From contig JAZGUH010000379.1 in NCBI GenBank assembly GCA_037893225.1, positions 315,001-379,000 on the forward strand: a stretch of 64,000 nucleotides of DNA, given 5' to 3'. Within the stretch, counting starts at the first letter, position 1, and each line of letters begins with the position of its first letter. Both the position numbers and the translations under genes were made by a program. This document shows, one piece after another, positions 12,285-23,535 of this stretch. The stretch is from Hippasteria phrygiana (lineage: Eukaryota; Echinodermata; Asteroidea; Valvatida; Goniasteridae). Under the pieces are notes generated by a model. It saw only the letters and a program-made list of their open reading frames with translations. It was not told where the DNA came from and searched no databases.

Positions 12285-15200
12285 ATTAACAAATATATCC
12301 CCCCTTGTTTGACCGGGGAATGGGCCATTCCCCCCCCCCCCCCCCCCCGATTTGTGTGGTGAGAAACACAAATTCCTGATTTGATATTATCTTGTAACTT
12401 TCCAAAAGTCAAACTGTATAAAAACGGAAAACAAACAGTACAAAAACTTTAAACGCACCGTCGTAGGGACATAATAAAGATACAAGTTAAGTTTGAATTA
12501 GGCCCAGATGTAGGATAGGGTGACAAGATAAACATTACAAAATTCTGCTCGGTGCATTTCAAACTTCTAGATTTGACAAAAATGTGCTAAATTGCGTAGA
12601 ATTACTCGAAATAAACAATATACTTGCATGCAGATGTAGACATGATACGTTATAAAAAATTCCTTGTTAAAAAGTTGCCTGATCCCTGATTTAGCAGAAA
12701 ATCCGGTAAATGGTCAGTCCGGATGTACATTTATCATGTACCTTTGTATCCTGAACATCACCCCCTAGTGTCATATTGTCTCCAGCCCCCCCCCCCCCCC
12801 CCCCCCCGCTTTTCGAATTCCTTTAGCCGACCGGAATTTTGGTCACCCCCCCCCCCCCCCACTCGCCAACACAGATTTACGCCACTGGTAGCGGCTAATC
12901 ACTTCCTTCGCAAAATTCTGCGAAGGGCACGCTAAGCATTATGGGAAGCTTAAAACGGAAGTTGACACGAGTCACACAGGTTTCAAATCCAACGAGAGCT
13001 CAAAGAAATTATCTAGCGTGCTTGGATACGATCGAAAAGCACGAATTACCACATCAACCTCCCTCAAATAAAATATACCGTACTTTGCCAAACTTATCAT
13101 CTTTCATTTCGTTTCTTCTTCAAGGCTGGGTGTACAGCCCCCGACCTCCCAAACGCAGACGTGAAGATTTCACCCTCAACCCCAACACTGCAGACCAGGT
13201 CTCGTTTCTTCCCAAGTGTAAACTCAATTCAAACGCAACCTCGTACTTCACATTTGCATCGCAACCGCGATACGTCATCTCCCAGAATGGATCAAATGGT
13301 AATTACTACTTTTCGGGTTCTAATTTTGTTCGTAAAAGTTTCTATTTTCTGCTCATGTTTGGCTCAGTTTGCTGTTTGTTAGTTTTGCTTGTTCCTGAAC
13401 ACCTTTTAGCAACAGCAGGCATGGAAGTTGAAGAACTAAACCAATTTTTTTCTCTTGTTATGTTCAAGTATTTAAAACTCTTATGTCAACAGACTATTTA
13501 AACCAAATTCTCCATTCTCCTATTTTATACAACAGGTATCCCGGAACTTTCTCTTACACAGCTGGTACCGGGCACGAATACAACTAGGATTCAGTTACCA
13601 GTCAAGGAAGCCAGTGATACGCGCAGCTTGTCGTCTCAACTATGCACAAACAAACGGGTAGAGCCTACTTATTTCATTTGACCATTATTTTACTTTGTAA
13701 TTATATACATTAATTATTCACGCGTATATGGTATTCTGCCAATGTCAAAAGTGCTACGGCAATAAATACCTTTTCTCATCTTGTCTGTAATTTGCACGTG
13801 ACCTAAACGTCTCATATGACGTCACGAGCTTCTGTAGTCTGGTTTCCAGACCAAAACATTCTGACTAAATGTCACGTGACGAAAACAGGCAGATTTCTGT
13901 CCATTTCCGAAAATATCCGAAGTTTTCCGAACTTGTTTTCGGTAACATTCGGCTGTTAACGTTGATGTTCGCAATAACAAAATGTCTGTCAGGCCCGTTA
14001 CAGATCCTGAATTTGAATTCTCAATTACATATAAAAAACTGAAAAATCAATGCCACACTCTTGCAGTATTTTGCCGACTGGATTTTGCAAGAATATTAAA
14101 TTTGAATGATGCCCCTGACGTCACTCGGACTAACAATGCACTGTTCTATTTTAAACCTGACCTAAGATATAGACGTCAGGAAATCTTCACTGGTCAGGGA
14201 ACCTGGGTCCAATTTCGTGGAGCTGTTAAGCACAAAAATGTGCTTAGCATCTTAGTGGTAAAAACAGGATTAACAACCGAGATTTTATGTGATTTTTATT
14301 GCTTGTGATTGGTACTTTGCTGTTGTTTGCTTAGCATGGAAATCACGTAAAGTTGAGGCAGGTAACCTGTTTTTACCAAGCAAGACTTTTTGGTGCTAAG
14401 CAAATTGATGTGCTTAACAGCTCCATGAAATTGGTCCCAGACTATAAAAGTCACTGGTCAGTGAAGCATACTAACACCTGTTGCGTAATGTTTAATTGTC
14501 TTTCTAGGGAAATAAGCTTAACATCTGTTTGTTTACCTTGATTTGTTTTCGCTTTTCAGCAGTACGTGATAGAGCCCATAGGACCTCCACTTCACCCGAC
14601 ATCCATGGAAACATCTCCATCTACGAGTCATGAAACAGTCGTTCGCCAAACGGCAGTCGGACAAACAGCCGTCCGGCCAGTGAGTGTTTTGCTTGATGGC
14701 CACTCTCCCTTGTTGGTAACGATTCCTCGGAATAAGACATATCCAGCCGCTGGTGGCGCACTTCTCCATCTGGTGAGTGGACAAGGCGGTCAGCCGACCG
14801 CATTCAGTGGACAAGGACACGTGTCAAACCCAGCCAGTGTGTCGGTTGGTGATGCTCCTTTGGTGTTTGGTCCTCAAGCACAGATCATTAAAGGTGCTGC
14901 ACCAATCACCATGTCATCCAATGGTTATACTGCGCCTCCACAGGGAGGCTTGGTCCAGACAACAAGTCATCCCTGTGAGGAAGTTCAACAAGCGACCTCA
15001 GCAGCTTCCCTCTCCTGCTGTTCAAGGTCAAGCTCGGGGTCAGCCAGATTACGTCATGGCGGTGACCTTGACGATGATGAGCGATCACTGAATCTACACA
15101 TCCCTGATGACGAGAGCGCCGGTGAGCATCGTACAGTCAGTGTAGCTCCCGATGCACAGCTGTTTGAGCGATTCCTGTCTGACATCAATTCCAGCGCATC

Positions 15201-15306
15201 AAGACCTGGGGAGCAGAATCACCAAAAGACGCCATTAACGTCCGTACAGGAAAATGTCGCTGATACCGATGAAGACAGTGATTATATAATTAATGTTGTG
15301 ACGTAG
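9423..15306 (+). CDS. SOX30: SoxH (SOX30-type) HMG-box transcription factor, seven coding exons, 836 aa
   Basis: Exons are 9423-9829, 10577-10885, 11199-11704, 11833-12078, 13125-13298, 13536-13657 and 14560-15306. All junctions are GT-AG with matching phases, and the 2511-nt total ends in TAG. The HMG box spans roughly residues 425-497 and contains [19 protein letters not shown]. It continues across an intron into [15 protein letters not shown]; the PGWVY-PRP-KR ending is diagnostic of SoxH/SOX30 rather than other Sox groups. The box binds AACAAT-type sites in the DNA minor groove. Ser/Thr-rich regions before and after it look disordered. In vertebrates SOX30 is a nuclear regulator of late spermatogenesis; a gonadal role here is inferred. 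The ATG at 9423 follows a short open stretch, so an upstream untranslated exon is possible. ATTAAA at 15483 could be its poly(A) signal. Confidence 0.93.
9965..10042 (-). repeat. tRNA-derived SINE head
   Basis: Read on the minus strand, it starts GGGCAACATATCTCAGTTGG, a good Pol III A box, and later has a B box close to GGTTCACACC at tRNA-like spacing. The arms do not fold as a clean tRNA and it lies in SoxH intron 1, so I call it a SINE head and not a tRNA gene. Confidence 0.6.
10276..10378. mobile_element. Short foldback MITE in SoxH intron 1
   Basis: The arms TTAACACCATGTGGTGTTTA and its inverse flank a short loop near GGACCACTCG. The right end reads AGTTTTTGCAGTGT, matching the inverted terminus of the element at 4111-4340, so the two probably belong to one superfamily. 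Confidence 0.65.
10408..10557. mobile_element. Foldback MITE abutting SoxH exon 2
   Basis: The arms begin AGACCTTATCGCAAATACTG on the left and end with the near-perfect inverse on the right. The central part pairs GGGAAGG..AAAGG with CCTTTTTCCTTCCC. A second copy lies at 63696-63847. The right end is 19 bp before the first base of SoxH exon 2. Confidence 0.85.
12253..12288. repeat. (AAAT)n microsatellite
   Basis: About eight AAAT units in SoxH intron 4, followed about 40 bp later by a C-run near 12330-12349. Further C-runs at 12787-12807 and 12846-12860 lie in the same intron. Confidence 0.9.
14203..14440. mobile_element. Foldback MITE in SoxH intron 6 (family also at 59034-59277)
   Basis: The termini are CTGGGTCCAATTTCGTGGAG and its near inverse CTCCATGAAATTGGTCCCAG. 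Internally, TGCTTAG repeats and the block TGTGATTTTTATTGCTTGTG are shared with the copy at 59034-59277. It has no coding capacity. Confidence 0.8.
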
Positions 15307-16924
15307 AGGTTTCTCAAAGTTGGAAATTTGTCAGCTTTTTGAATTGTTCTTTTGAAGTAACTGAACTATTTTGCATTGTTCGGGCCCTCAGATTACGTTT
15401 CTTTTGAAAAACAAGCATTTATTGAAAATTAAAAAGCCACGAGCTTCCTCAGGAACTATGTGTAAACTGTACTTTGAACTTCATTAAAACTTCAATATTA
15501 TGACCATACGGTTAGTCATCATTTCTATATCTAGTTTACACACTGCCTGCAGATTTACTCGCATACATGTAATCCATCAATATAAATCTGGTCGGATTTA
15601 TAGTAATTTATTTAAATACAAAAATATGTATTGGCCGAGTTTTAGATATAAAGTGTGTTCAAGAATTTGTGTGAACATTGTAATGAAAATAATATTCATT
15701 GAATTTAAACCAAAGTTCTTTTATTCGTATTTTCGACGTTTCATTATCATTATTATTGTCTCTCTGCTAATTGTTTATTGTAATTATTTTAAATGTTGCT
15801 TTATTTTAAGTAGTTGAGCTATAATTCCGGTAAGTTAAATCCAAGTTATTCCCGATTAATTAGATTATTAATTTCGGAAAAATTTTCAATTTATTTTCAT
15901 TCCATATCGGAAAAATATTGTTGTTTTTTTCTTTCCCAGTGTGTTTCATTGGTTCTATTCTGAAAGATGGCATTAAAATGAATCCAAATTCAAATAAGGT
16001 GGGTTTTTCGATTTGTAAAGAATGAAAGCATCTAGGATAATTCAAATGCTAAACGTGAAACTTACCGAATACAGAATATATTTGGTTCATCGGCTTCTAC
16101 AAATCCAACATTCTTGACAGTCGTGCTAGCCAGTAAGAAGAGTGGAAACCACCGATCATCCAGGAAAACGAAGCCTACTGGCGAGGCGATTGAAAAGACA
16201 GTGAACCATGGAAGAACTCGTTGTAGTGTTTAACAATCAACATTCAAATAAGGGTCGATTCTCTAACAATTGTCTGCATTCATTGCAAGCGTAGACGCAA
16301 TGTTGTAGTTTTGACATGTGGGTGTGCGTTGTACATGGCTTGTACAATAAGATCTTGTCACAGGAAAACGACACCGACTGCTGAAAATTGTCCATCGTAA
16401 AGGTAAAACTGCTCACTTATTTTGGTATTCTGTTGCTAAACATCGAAGATGTATGAAGCCTCACTCATGGCGTTTGATGCTGTTGACTCATTAAAATATA
16501 ACGGCAGAATAAGTAAAAGCCAGAAAACATTGGGGACTCGATGTTCATTCTCAACCCGGTTCTTTCAGAACCACATTTCTTCCTTCAAGACATTAATTCC
16601 ACACGGTGTTACCCGCAATTCCATATTTACTTGAAATCTCATTAGGGACTTGGTTACTTTTCCACTGTACTAATACTGCATTGCTTTCAGTGACGTAACT
16701 ATCCCAATTGTTTAGAACTTAAAGCCATGTTCGTCTACAGGACATTTTAGGTCACTTTAAGCCCCTGCGTTCTTCTTGGAAAATGCTTGAAATAAGAACA
16801 GTGCACGGGCTTCATGAATGACCTCTGGTTATGTCACTTCTCTTGGGGTATGCCGAATCATGCGTTGAGTGTTTATCTTCATTACAATTTTCATAATCGG
16901 GGACGGATCTAGGTTTTAACTAAT

Positions 16925-16956
<32 letters not shown>

Positions 16957-17137
16957 TACCTGAGGTGATTGGCCTACACACCCCAGCATTAAACCCGTAC
17001 AGCCCAAGGGGGGGGGGGGGTTTAAACCCCCAACCCCCCCCCCCCCGTAGATCCGCCACTGATTAATAGCTCATTACAAATCTTTTGTCTTTCAAAAATC
17101 ACACATGTAGCATACCAGAATACATCATACCAAGAAC
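15307..17137. other. Intergenic: SoxH 3' flank and upstream of the 437-aa gene
   Basis: AT-rich sequence after the SoxH stop carries ATTAAA at 15483-15488, a plausible poly(A) signal. Around 16545-16625 there is a truncated copy of the right arm of the foldback at 42320-42600 (CCCGGTTCTTTCAGAACCAC and GGTGTTACCCGCAAT). A poly-G MITE lies at 16898-17061. I see no further coding exon. Confidence 0.55.
16898..17061. mobile_element. Poly-G MITE with GGACGGATCTAGG-type termini
   Basis: The left end GGGGACGGATCTAGG pairs with the right end CCCCGTAGATCCGCCACTG. The interior has a run of about 29 G, a second G-run near 17010-17021 and a C-run near 17034-17047 around TTTAAA. The structure suggests that other G/C homopolymers in the window may be remnants of such elements. 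Confidence 0.65.
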
Positions 17138-20100
17138 ATGGAAGGGCAAACTACCCCCCTCAGAAAAAACAAAGCCACGCTCTCACCCCTCTTCCCCGCC
17201 CCATCAGAGAGTGATAAGACGGCATCTTTGGATACAAACAAACCAGTCCAGACTCTTCTAGCTGATATATCTTCATTGATTCTCATGGCAGCATCTGCGG
17301 ACAAGGTTGGTGGTATTGGAAGTAAGTTTGATTTCCAGCGATTTGAATGTTGACGTATTGTGATCAACCAATCCCAACGAAAAATATTACCACAAAGAGA
17401 AAGGTGAATGAAAATGCAAAGAATATGACTTGAGTTGCAAGCGTCCAATGTTTATATCCAGTTCTTTACAATGTTACGATGTTAATAAACTACATTGTAC
17501 AAGTGGCTGTTCAATCAACTTCAGTTAGAAGATAGCGTGGCAGCAATCCACGGTGTTTAGCAAAAGCCTAAAAGAGTCGCAAGTACACATCGCATGGTAC
17601 TGTAGATGCTAACCTATATTGCTAAACATGTTTTCTTTGTTTAGCAAAATCACTAAAAGATGGGCTTGGAGAGAACAAATAAGGGGTGAACTTAAGTGAC
17701 TTAATGGCGAATCAAGACGCTGGCTCATTCTGAGCGGACTAGGGTACAGGATAAGTATGAAATGTCAACAAGGCCTTCCATATTAAATAACTGATGCTAA
17801 CTATTTTTCTCCTTGACCGATAAACCTAAACGTTTATTTTTTTTCTGGCGTCAGGTTCACTATCTTCCCTCCTCGCTGACTGGGAGAAGACTGTGGTCGA
17901 GCGCATGAAGGATACTCGGGAATTACAGGAAATCAACACAGACGGTGTAGAGAAGGATCAGAGCAACGCGTCAGTTTACAAATCAGTCGAGTCTATTAAG
18001 ACATTATCTTCTGAGACAAAAAGGTACGCGGGTCATACTCAAGCAAATCTTAATTACCTATCGCATCAGATGCGATTGGCAAGTCGATCATAGACCCACC
18101 TGTCGTTCACATTCATTTACTCTGTAAGCTTTCCTGGTCGTCAATTTAATCATCATCATCATCACAAGTATTTCTGAACGACGTGGCATTTTTTATTTGC
18201 AGATCTTTGGAGCATCTCATGCTGGCTGTTAATTCGAACACCCAATCGGTTCCCAGACCAAGAAGTGATTTCGTCAGGCTACAGAGTGCTGCTGATTCCA
18301 ACATCACTGATCGTCCTCTCTGCATGACGTTCGATAGTGGAATTTCCAGGTACGCCGTTTCACAAAATTTAGCAACATCCGTAATTACACGAATCAGAAA
18401 CCCATTAACCAAATTCAAGGATTCTTTCCAGTTCACGGATTAACTGACTCGATCAACTGTTTCTGTGAAATATGTTGACGCTGATTGCTCCAGACTAAAG
18501 CTTCGTTCAATACGTCAGGCCGTTTACTCACCCGTGTCACACATGTTGCTGACACTGCCTTTATTTGTCTACAGTTTTTGGTCTGCTTCCTTGTTTTTGT
18601 TTCTTTAGTATCTTACCTGGAGTGGCTTTATGGTTGGAGAATTAAGGAGAGAGGAAGTAACATGTTGGTTTAGGAGACATACCAAATCTTTACGCTCGAA
18701 TGCTCTTTTTCATACTTATCACGCCGTCAGATTATTGCATTGAGAGCTTTATGACATTAGCAGGTTAGTAGTCCCAGCGGCGGCCGAAATGGACACGGCC
18801 AGAACAAACGCGTCTAAAACCGGCATTGTCTCGAGGAAACAAGACGTATTCTTCGTATGTAACCTGTGGCCCATGGATTTCATGGTAGATCACACATAAT
18901 CACAATTTGCTTATTGCTAATAATTGAATGTTGTTTATATTTATACCTCACAGCCCAGTATCTCTAATTCTCCCTGGCAATACCGAGGGATACCGCTCTC
19001 TGACGGATGAAGGTGCTGCCGTTACTAAGGAACTGCATCAGCGTCTGCTGCATCTTAAGATGTGTGTGGAGCAGAGACTGCGGGAATCAGGGGTTGGGAC
19101 TGACACACGCCACGCCAAGGAAGGTGAAATGCCCACTTCGTTGTTTTGTTTAGTGGTTTGTTTGTTGTTTTTGTTAATGTTTATTTTGGGGGGAGTGGGG
19201 ACATCAACAAGGAATTTCAGGCTATCCTATTGGTTTTGCGAATATATTGAACAGTACGGGTGTGTACTTACAGGTTAAGTCTTACAGTACAAAGCTGAGT
19301 CTCGCATTTCTCCGTCCAGTCAGCCAATTGTTTCAAATTTTTAATGACAGGTGCAACATTGTCCGATGAGATCGCAGGTCACATTCGCAAGGTTGCTGAT
19401 GAGGCTAGCTTGTCTACCAGTCGCTCTGATCAACTTGACAACCCATCCGCTCCGGAAATGTTTGCGGAGAAAGTTTTGTCTAGTAGCCTCCTCGTGTATG
19501 AAAATACCAAGGTAAAAGTTGCCTGCGATGAAACAAGAAAGGAATCGTTTAATAACTACCACAAACTGATGAGTATACCCAATTTGCTTGTGTCAGCATA
19601 CAAAGTTTGGGAATATTATTTCTGTGATTATAACATTGACGATTCAATTTTTGTTGTGGTCTTAACTTCTCCTTGTCACAGTTGTCAGCGGAGGTTGCCT
19701 ACTTGAAGAAGAAAGTTGAAATTCTTGAAGAGATTGCAGGGACAAGAGGTGTGGCTATCGATGCATGCAAAGTAATACTAATAATCATCACAAAAACACA
19801 TTCATCAGAAAAAAATATATATTAGTGACACGACAAATAATAACACGACAAACTTGGCTTTATCTTTAAGTGACCGTCATAGGTCTAAACATTTTTCTTT
19901 TTAAGACAAGGTCAAGTACAGAATTAAAGCCCTACTCAGAATTAATAAATTTGAATAATTCTATTGCATTATAGCCGATCTTTGAGACAATTAGCATCGG
20001 ATCTCAAACGGATGAACACAAGAACCAGTCAACTGTCTTTGACGAAACGGACTTTGGGTAAGAGAATGAAAGAAACGGCTACAATTAGCTAGATTCACAA

Positions 20101-20988
20101 GCATCTCTAGGCACGGTTTAGACCGAGAATTTTGGGCGACTAAACATGGGGTTGTTACTGTACGTTTGCTTTTAAGTAACCTACATTTTTGAAGAAAAAT
20201 TTAAAATGTTTAAACAAAATTAGAAAATCTGTAAATAGCAATTTGTTTCATTTACTGAATGCATAGGCCTAAAGGAAAACATCCAAACCAGCCCCTCCTC
20301 GTAAATCATCCAATTTCTTGTTCCTACCTTACAGAATATCCGATTTCTCTCTGACATCCCCCGAGACCAATCATCTAATTAGTACGGCAGTACTCTGTAA
20401 GGACGGCGACTTCCCACAGCCATCTGGGATGTCCACGCCAGGGGTAGCTATTAACAAACGGTCGCAGAGGCGCAAGATAGAGGTTCCAACCCAGCTCAAG
20501 GGTAGGTCGAGATGTGAAGGGCTTCACAGGGATTCTTACAGCGTTTTCCCAGTCTGGTGGTACAAATACTTCAGACTACCCTGCTTGGGGTAGGGGGGAG
20601 GGGGGGGGGGGGGGCAGTAATTCACATTGTATAACGCATTGAAAACTGCCTTAGGCCTACCTTCTCCAGTAACTTACTCTCAAATCAATAGCACAGTACA
20701 CATTGAACTGGCAAACTGTTATTTTGCTTCGTGTCGTCTAGCGCCCTCTACAATCATTGCATGAATTGAATACATTACTGACCAGTATCGCATGTATTCA
20801 TTCTCAGTGGTTGAATTCCTGCTAATTTAGACTTTTTTCTTTCAGTGACAGCTTCAACATCCTACCTCAGCATCAATCCATGGGCTGAATTGGATGATAA
20901 ACGGCAGAATGTAGGGTGCTGGAGGGGGCTGTGTGCTTGCTTCTACAACTCACAAGGGAGACACCACGAGAGCCCCGCACTCTACTGA
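17138..20988 (+). CDS. Unrecognised protein, nine coding exons, 437 aa
   Basis: Exons are 17138-17321, 17855-18023, 18203-18349, 18954-19123, 19351-19511, 19682-19771, 19975-20057, 20335-20501 and 20846-20988. All splice sites are GT-AG, every phase agrees, and the 1314-nt total ends in TGA. The protein begins MEGQTTPLRKNK. It has several predicted helical, possibly coiled-coil stretches, for example around ADWEKTVVERMKDTRELQEI, ELHQRLLHLKMCVEQRLRES and LSAEVAYLKKKVEILEEI. A basic patch KRSQRRK lies near the C-terminus, followed by a Cys-rich tail (CWRGLCACF). I see no signal peptide or membrane segment. A structural or coiled-coil role is inference. Exon 6 ends at 19771 and not at the earlier GT at 19749, because only the later site keeps the frame open. 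I do not recognise the family. Confidence 0.8.
20589..20615. repeat. G-rich homopolymer tract
   Basis: GGGGGGAGG followed by about 14 G in the last intron of the 437-aa gene. Similar tracts occur at about 2001, 16925, 24142, 35457 and 61459 on the plus strand. Confidence 0.8.
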
Positions 20989-22364
20989 AGCACTAAATTG
21001 ACAAACTTGATCTTTGGAGGAAATCAGAAATCCTTTATTTGGTTGCAGATCCAAAATAAGTACAAGCTTAGTTAAAGGAAACTGTTGGATTTTGCATGCA
21101 AGGTATGCTTCAACTAATTAGACAAATTATTTTGTAGTATAGTAGACCACAATTATGAGTAGCCATTTAGTACACACAAAAAATGTACCAACGTACAAAA
21201 TGTATTTAAATATAAAATGGCTGTTGTAAATTTCTGACAACATATTTTCTAGTAAAAGCAGAATTATCTGGTCTAGCCAAAAACGTCTGCCCATGACTGA
21301 CGGTAAGCGTACGTAGGAAGAGTTTTTTCCCCCAAAAAAATGAATGCGAAAGTTTCTTAGATACCATTTTTCTAAATGAAACTCAAAGCAGACAGAATAT
21401 ACAAATGTAATTTGAAAAGCGATCGCTGCACGTAGATAAATCTCAATACATGTACATATTTCCTTCATTTCACAATGTAAAACCGTTTTCGTAAATAAGA
21501 TGTTGATAATGTTCCACTTTGAAAGGAAACAGAAGAAATTAGTAATTTTTTTCAATGAAGTTAGTGTTAGACAAATCAATGTAACTTCTAATAAATATAT
21601 TTGATGGCTTGTGATAATCTTCATGCAGGACATAATTCACTGTATATAAATAGAATTAAAAGATTTTACTGACTGTGCCGACTTTCTGGACGCTAAAAGA
21701 TTTAATAAATTCACAACTACCATCGATGGATATGCATTGTCATGAACAATTTTCATTACTTAGAAATGTAAAAATCACAATGATCTGTTTATTTTTGAAT
21801 TACAAAAAAATGGTATTTGCAAAGATTATCGTGATTTATTTAATAGTAATATCGCCTTATAGTAATACCGACCGTATTGGTACATATGTACGACACATTC
21901 ATACTGCTGAAATGCAATGCCTTTTGGGGGAAATTGTGCACAAACAATACATGCATTAATTTTTAGAAGTTACACAAAGGAACAAAAAAGTAAATGTAAT
22001 AAATGCGAAGAAATATCTTTTTGACAGTGCATATTTTTCCAAAAATAAATCAGTTTCCGTACAAAATAGGGTCTTTCTTTGACAAATTAGACATTGTGAA
22101 AATAAATTCAAGTCAAACATGCTTTTATTGGTACATTCCATATGAAGCTTTAAGAGGACAACAATGATTAATTACATTCTTTGTTTGCTGCTTTAATTCA
22201 AAAGTGTCTGCCATTGGTCTCGAATGCATTTAAATTTAATTAAAATAACAAATATCTTGCAATTCTAAATTAAGTGTCCTATGAAATATACAAACTAACT
22301 TAACAAAAGCTATGTATTAAAAAAAAAACTTTCAACTTTGTCGTCCATGTACTGATTACATATA

Positions 22365-23041
22365 CAGGGCGTATCAAAAAAAACGCAACAAAATAATCAT
22401 GTCGAATTTGGTCAAAATTGTGTTAGGTACATAAAAGTGCCTAGTATCATCTTAAAGCCACATATCTCCTCTTTCCAATGATAGGTCATTTGTTCACAGG
22501 CGGCAATGCTTGGCTGAACAGTCATTGTTTTTGCACAATGGGTCAAATTCAGCTTGGGACCAAGTTTTAGTGCAGTAAGCAATGATAAGTGGATGCAGTG
22601 CTATTGAAAGAAATTAAGTTAACACAAAACAGACTAAAAGTTAATACTCACAACGTTTGTCCTCATCTCATTGTGCAGTTTATTCAGCAATTATTACATC
22701 CCATGCCCATCAACATGGCCCCCATTTCTTCACAATGAGATGAGGACAAACGTTGTGAGTATTAACTTTTAGTCTGTTTTGTGTTAACTTAATTTCTTTC
22801 AATAGCACTGCATCCACTTATCATTGCTTACTGCACTAAAACTTGGTCCCAAGCTGAATTTGACCCATTGTGCAAAAACAATGACTGTTTAGCCAAGCAT
22901 TGCCGCCTGTGAACAAATGACCTATCGTTGGAAAGAGGAGATATGTGGCTTTAAGATGATACTAGGCACTTTTATGTACCTAACACAATTTTGACCAAAT
23001 TCGACATGATTATTTTGTTGCGTTTTTTTTGATACGCCCTG
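22365..23041. mobile_element. Near-perfect 677-bp hairpin element with TA target duplication
   Basis: The left arm 22365-22675 and right arm 22731-23041 are each 311 bp and almost identical when inverted, around a 55-bp loop. The termini read CAGGGCGTATCAAAAAAAAC and are flanked by TA on both sides (22363-22364 and 23042-23043), as for IS630/Tc1/mariner insertions. I noticed only a few arm mismatches, for example AATGATAGG against CCTATCGTT. There is no open reading frame. Confidence 0.92.
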
Positions 23042-23393
23042 TACTTCATTCTTTTTCAAATATAAAACTCAAAATTCTTCTGGCAATATTCAATTGCTTG
23101 TATAATAAACTAAAATTAAAGTCACTTTCCACATGGCTTGTACGGCAGGAACAGCAATTTGGATATGCTGGATAAAAATCAAGATTTAATAAATGAATTC
23201 TTGACAAGACAAACAATTGCTGAATTATTTTCCATTAATCAACTTTAGTGGAGTCTGCCATGACTCCTCAAAATAAGATTAACGTAATTAGAATTTACTG
23301 TTCTCTTCACCCTCAACAAAACTCAAATTATCACAACTTAGTGATTCATTTTTTTTCTTTTCTGAATATCCATCAAAATGAGGCAAGAACTTC

Positions 23394-23399
23394 TTTATT
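23394..23399 (-). terminator. Candidate poly(A) signal of PGC-1
   Basis: AATAAA on the minus strand, about 140 nt downstream of the PGC-1 stop codon. If used, the 3' UTR would be short and would exclude the hairpin at 22365-23041. Confidence 0.4.
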
Positions 23400-23535
23400 T
23401 AGAAAAAAATATATGAAATCTAAAATAGATCATCCAAAAAGAAAATGACTTGGATCCACTACCAAGGTCGTTTACTCTTCCTTTGTCATGCCACATCCGT
23501 CTTCTGAGGCTTAAGCCACGCCTCCAAACTTCTCA

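Larger units (their letters stand above)
20989..23535. other. Convergent 3' flanks of the 437-aa gene and PGC-1
   Basis: A 2.5-kb AT-rich region between two converging genes. On the plus strand AATAAA occurs at 21704-21709. On the minus strand AATAAA lies at 23394-23399, about 140 nt after the PGC-1 stop, and again further left. A long hairpin element sits at 22365-23041. The open frame on the minus strand near 21127-21633 has the residue bias of AT-rich noise and no splice context, so I do not call it a gene. Confidence 0.55.

Noticed and set aside
13982..14308. 108-aa plus-strand frame in SoxH intron 6
   Set aside because: Its end runs into the MITE at 14203. It has no link to the flanking exons, whose phase is satisfied without it.
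19749..19750. Earlier GT donor for exon 6 of the 437-aa gene
   Set aside because: Joining here to 19975 gives an immediate stop. The donor after 19771 keeps the frame.
21127..21633. 168-aa hydrophobic minus-strand frame
   Set aside because: AT-rich 3' flank. The Phe/Ile/Leu richness is what such base composition gives. No start or splice context.
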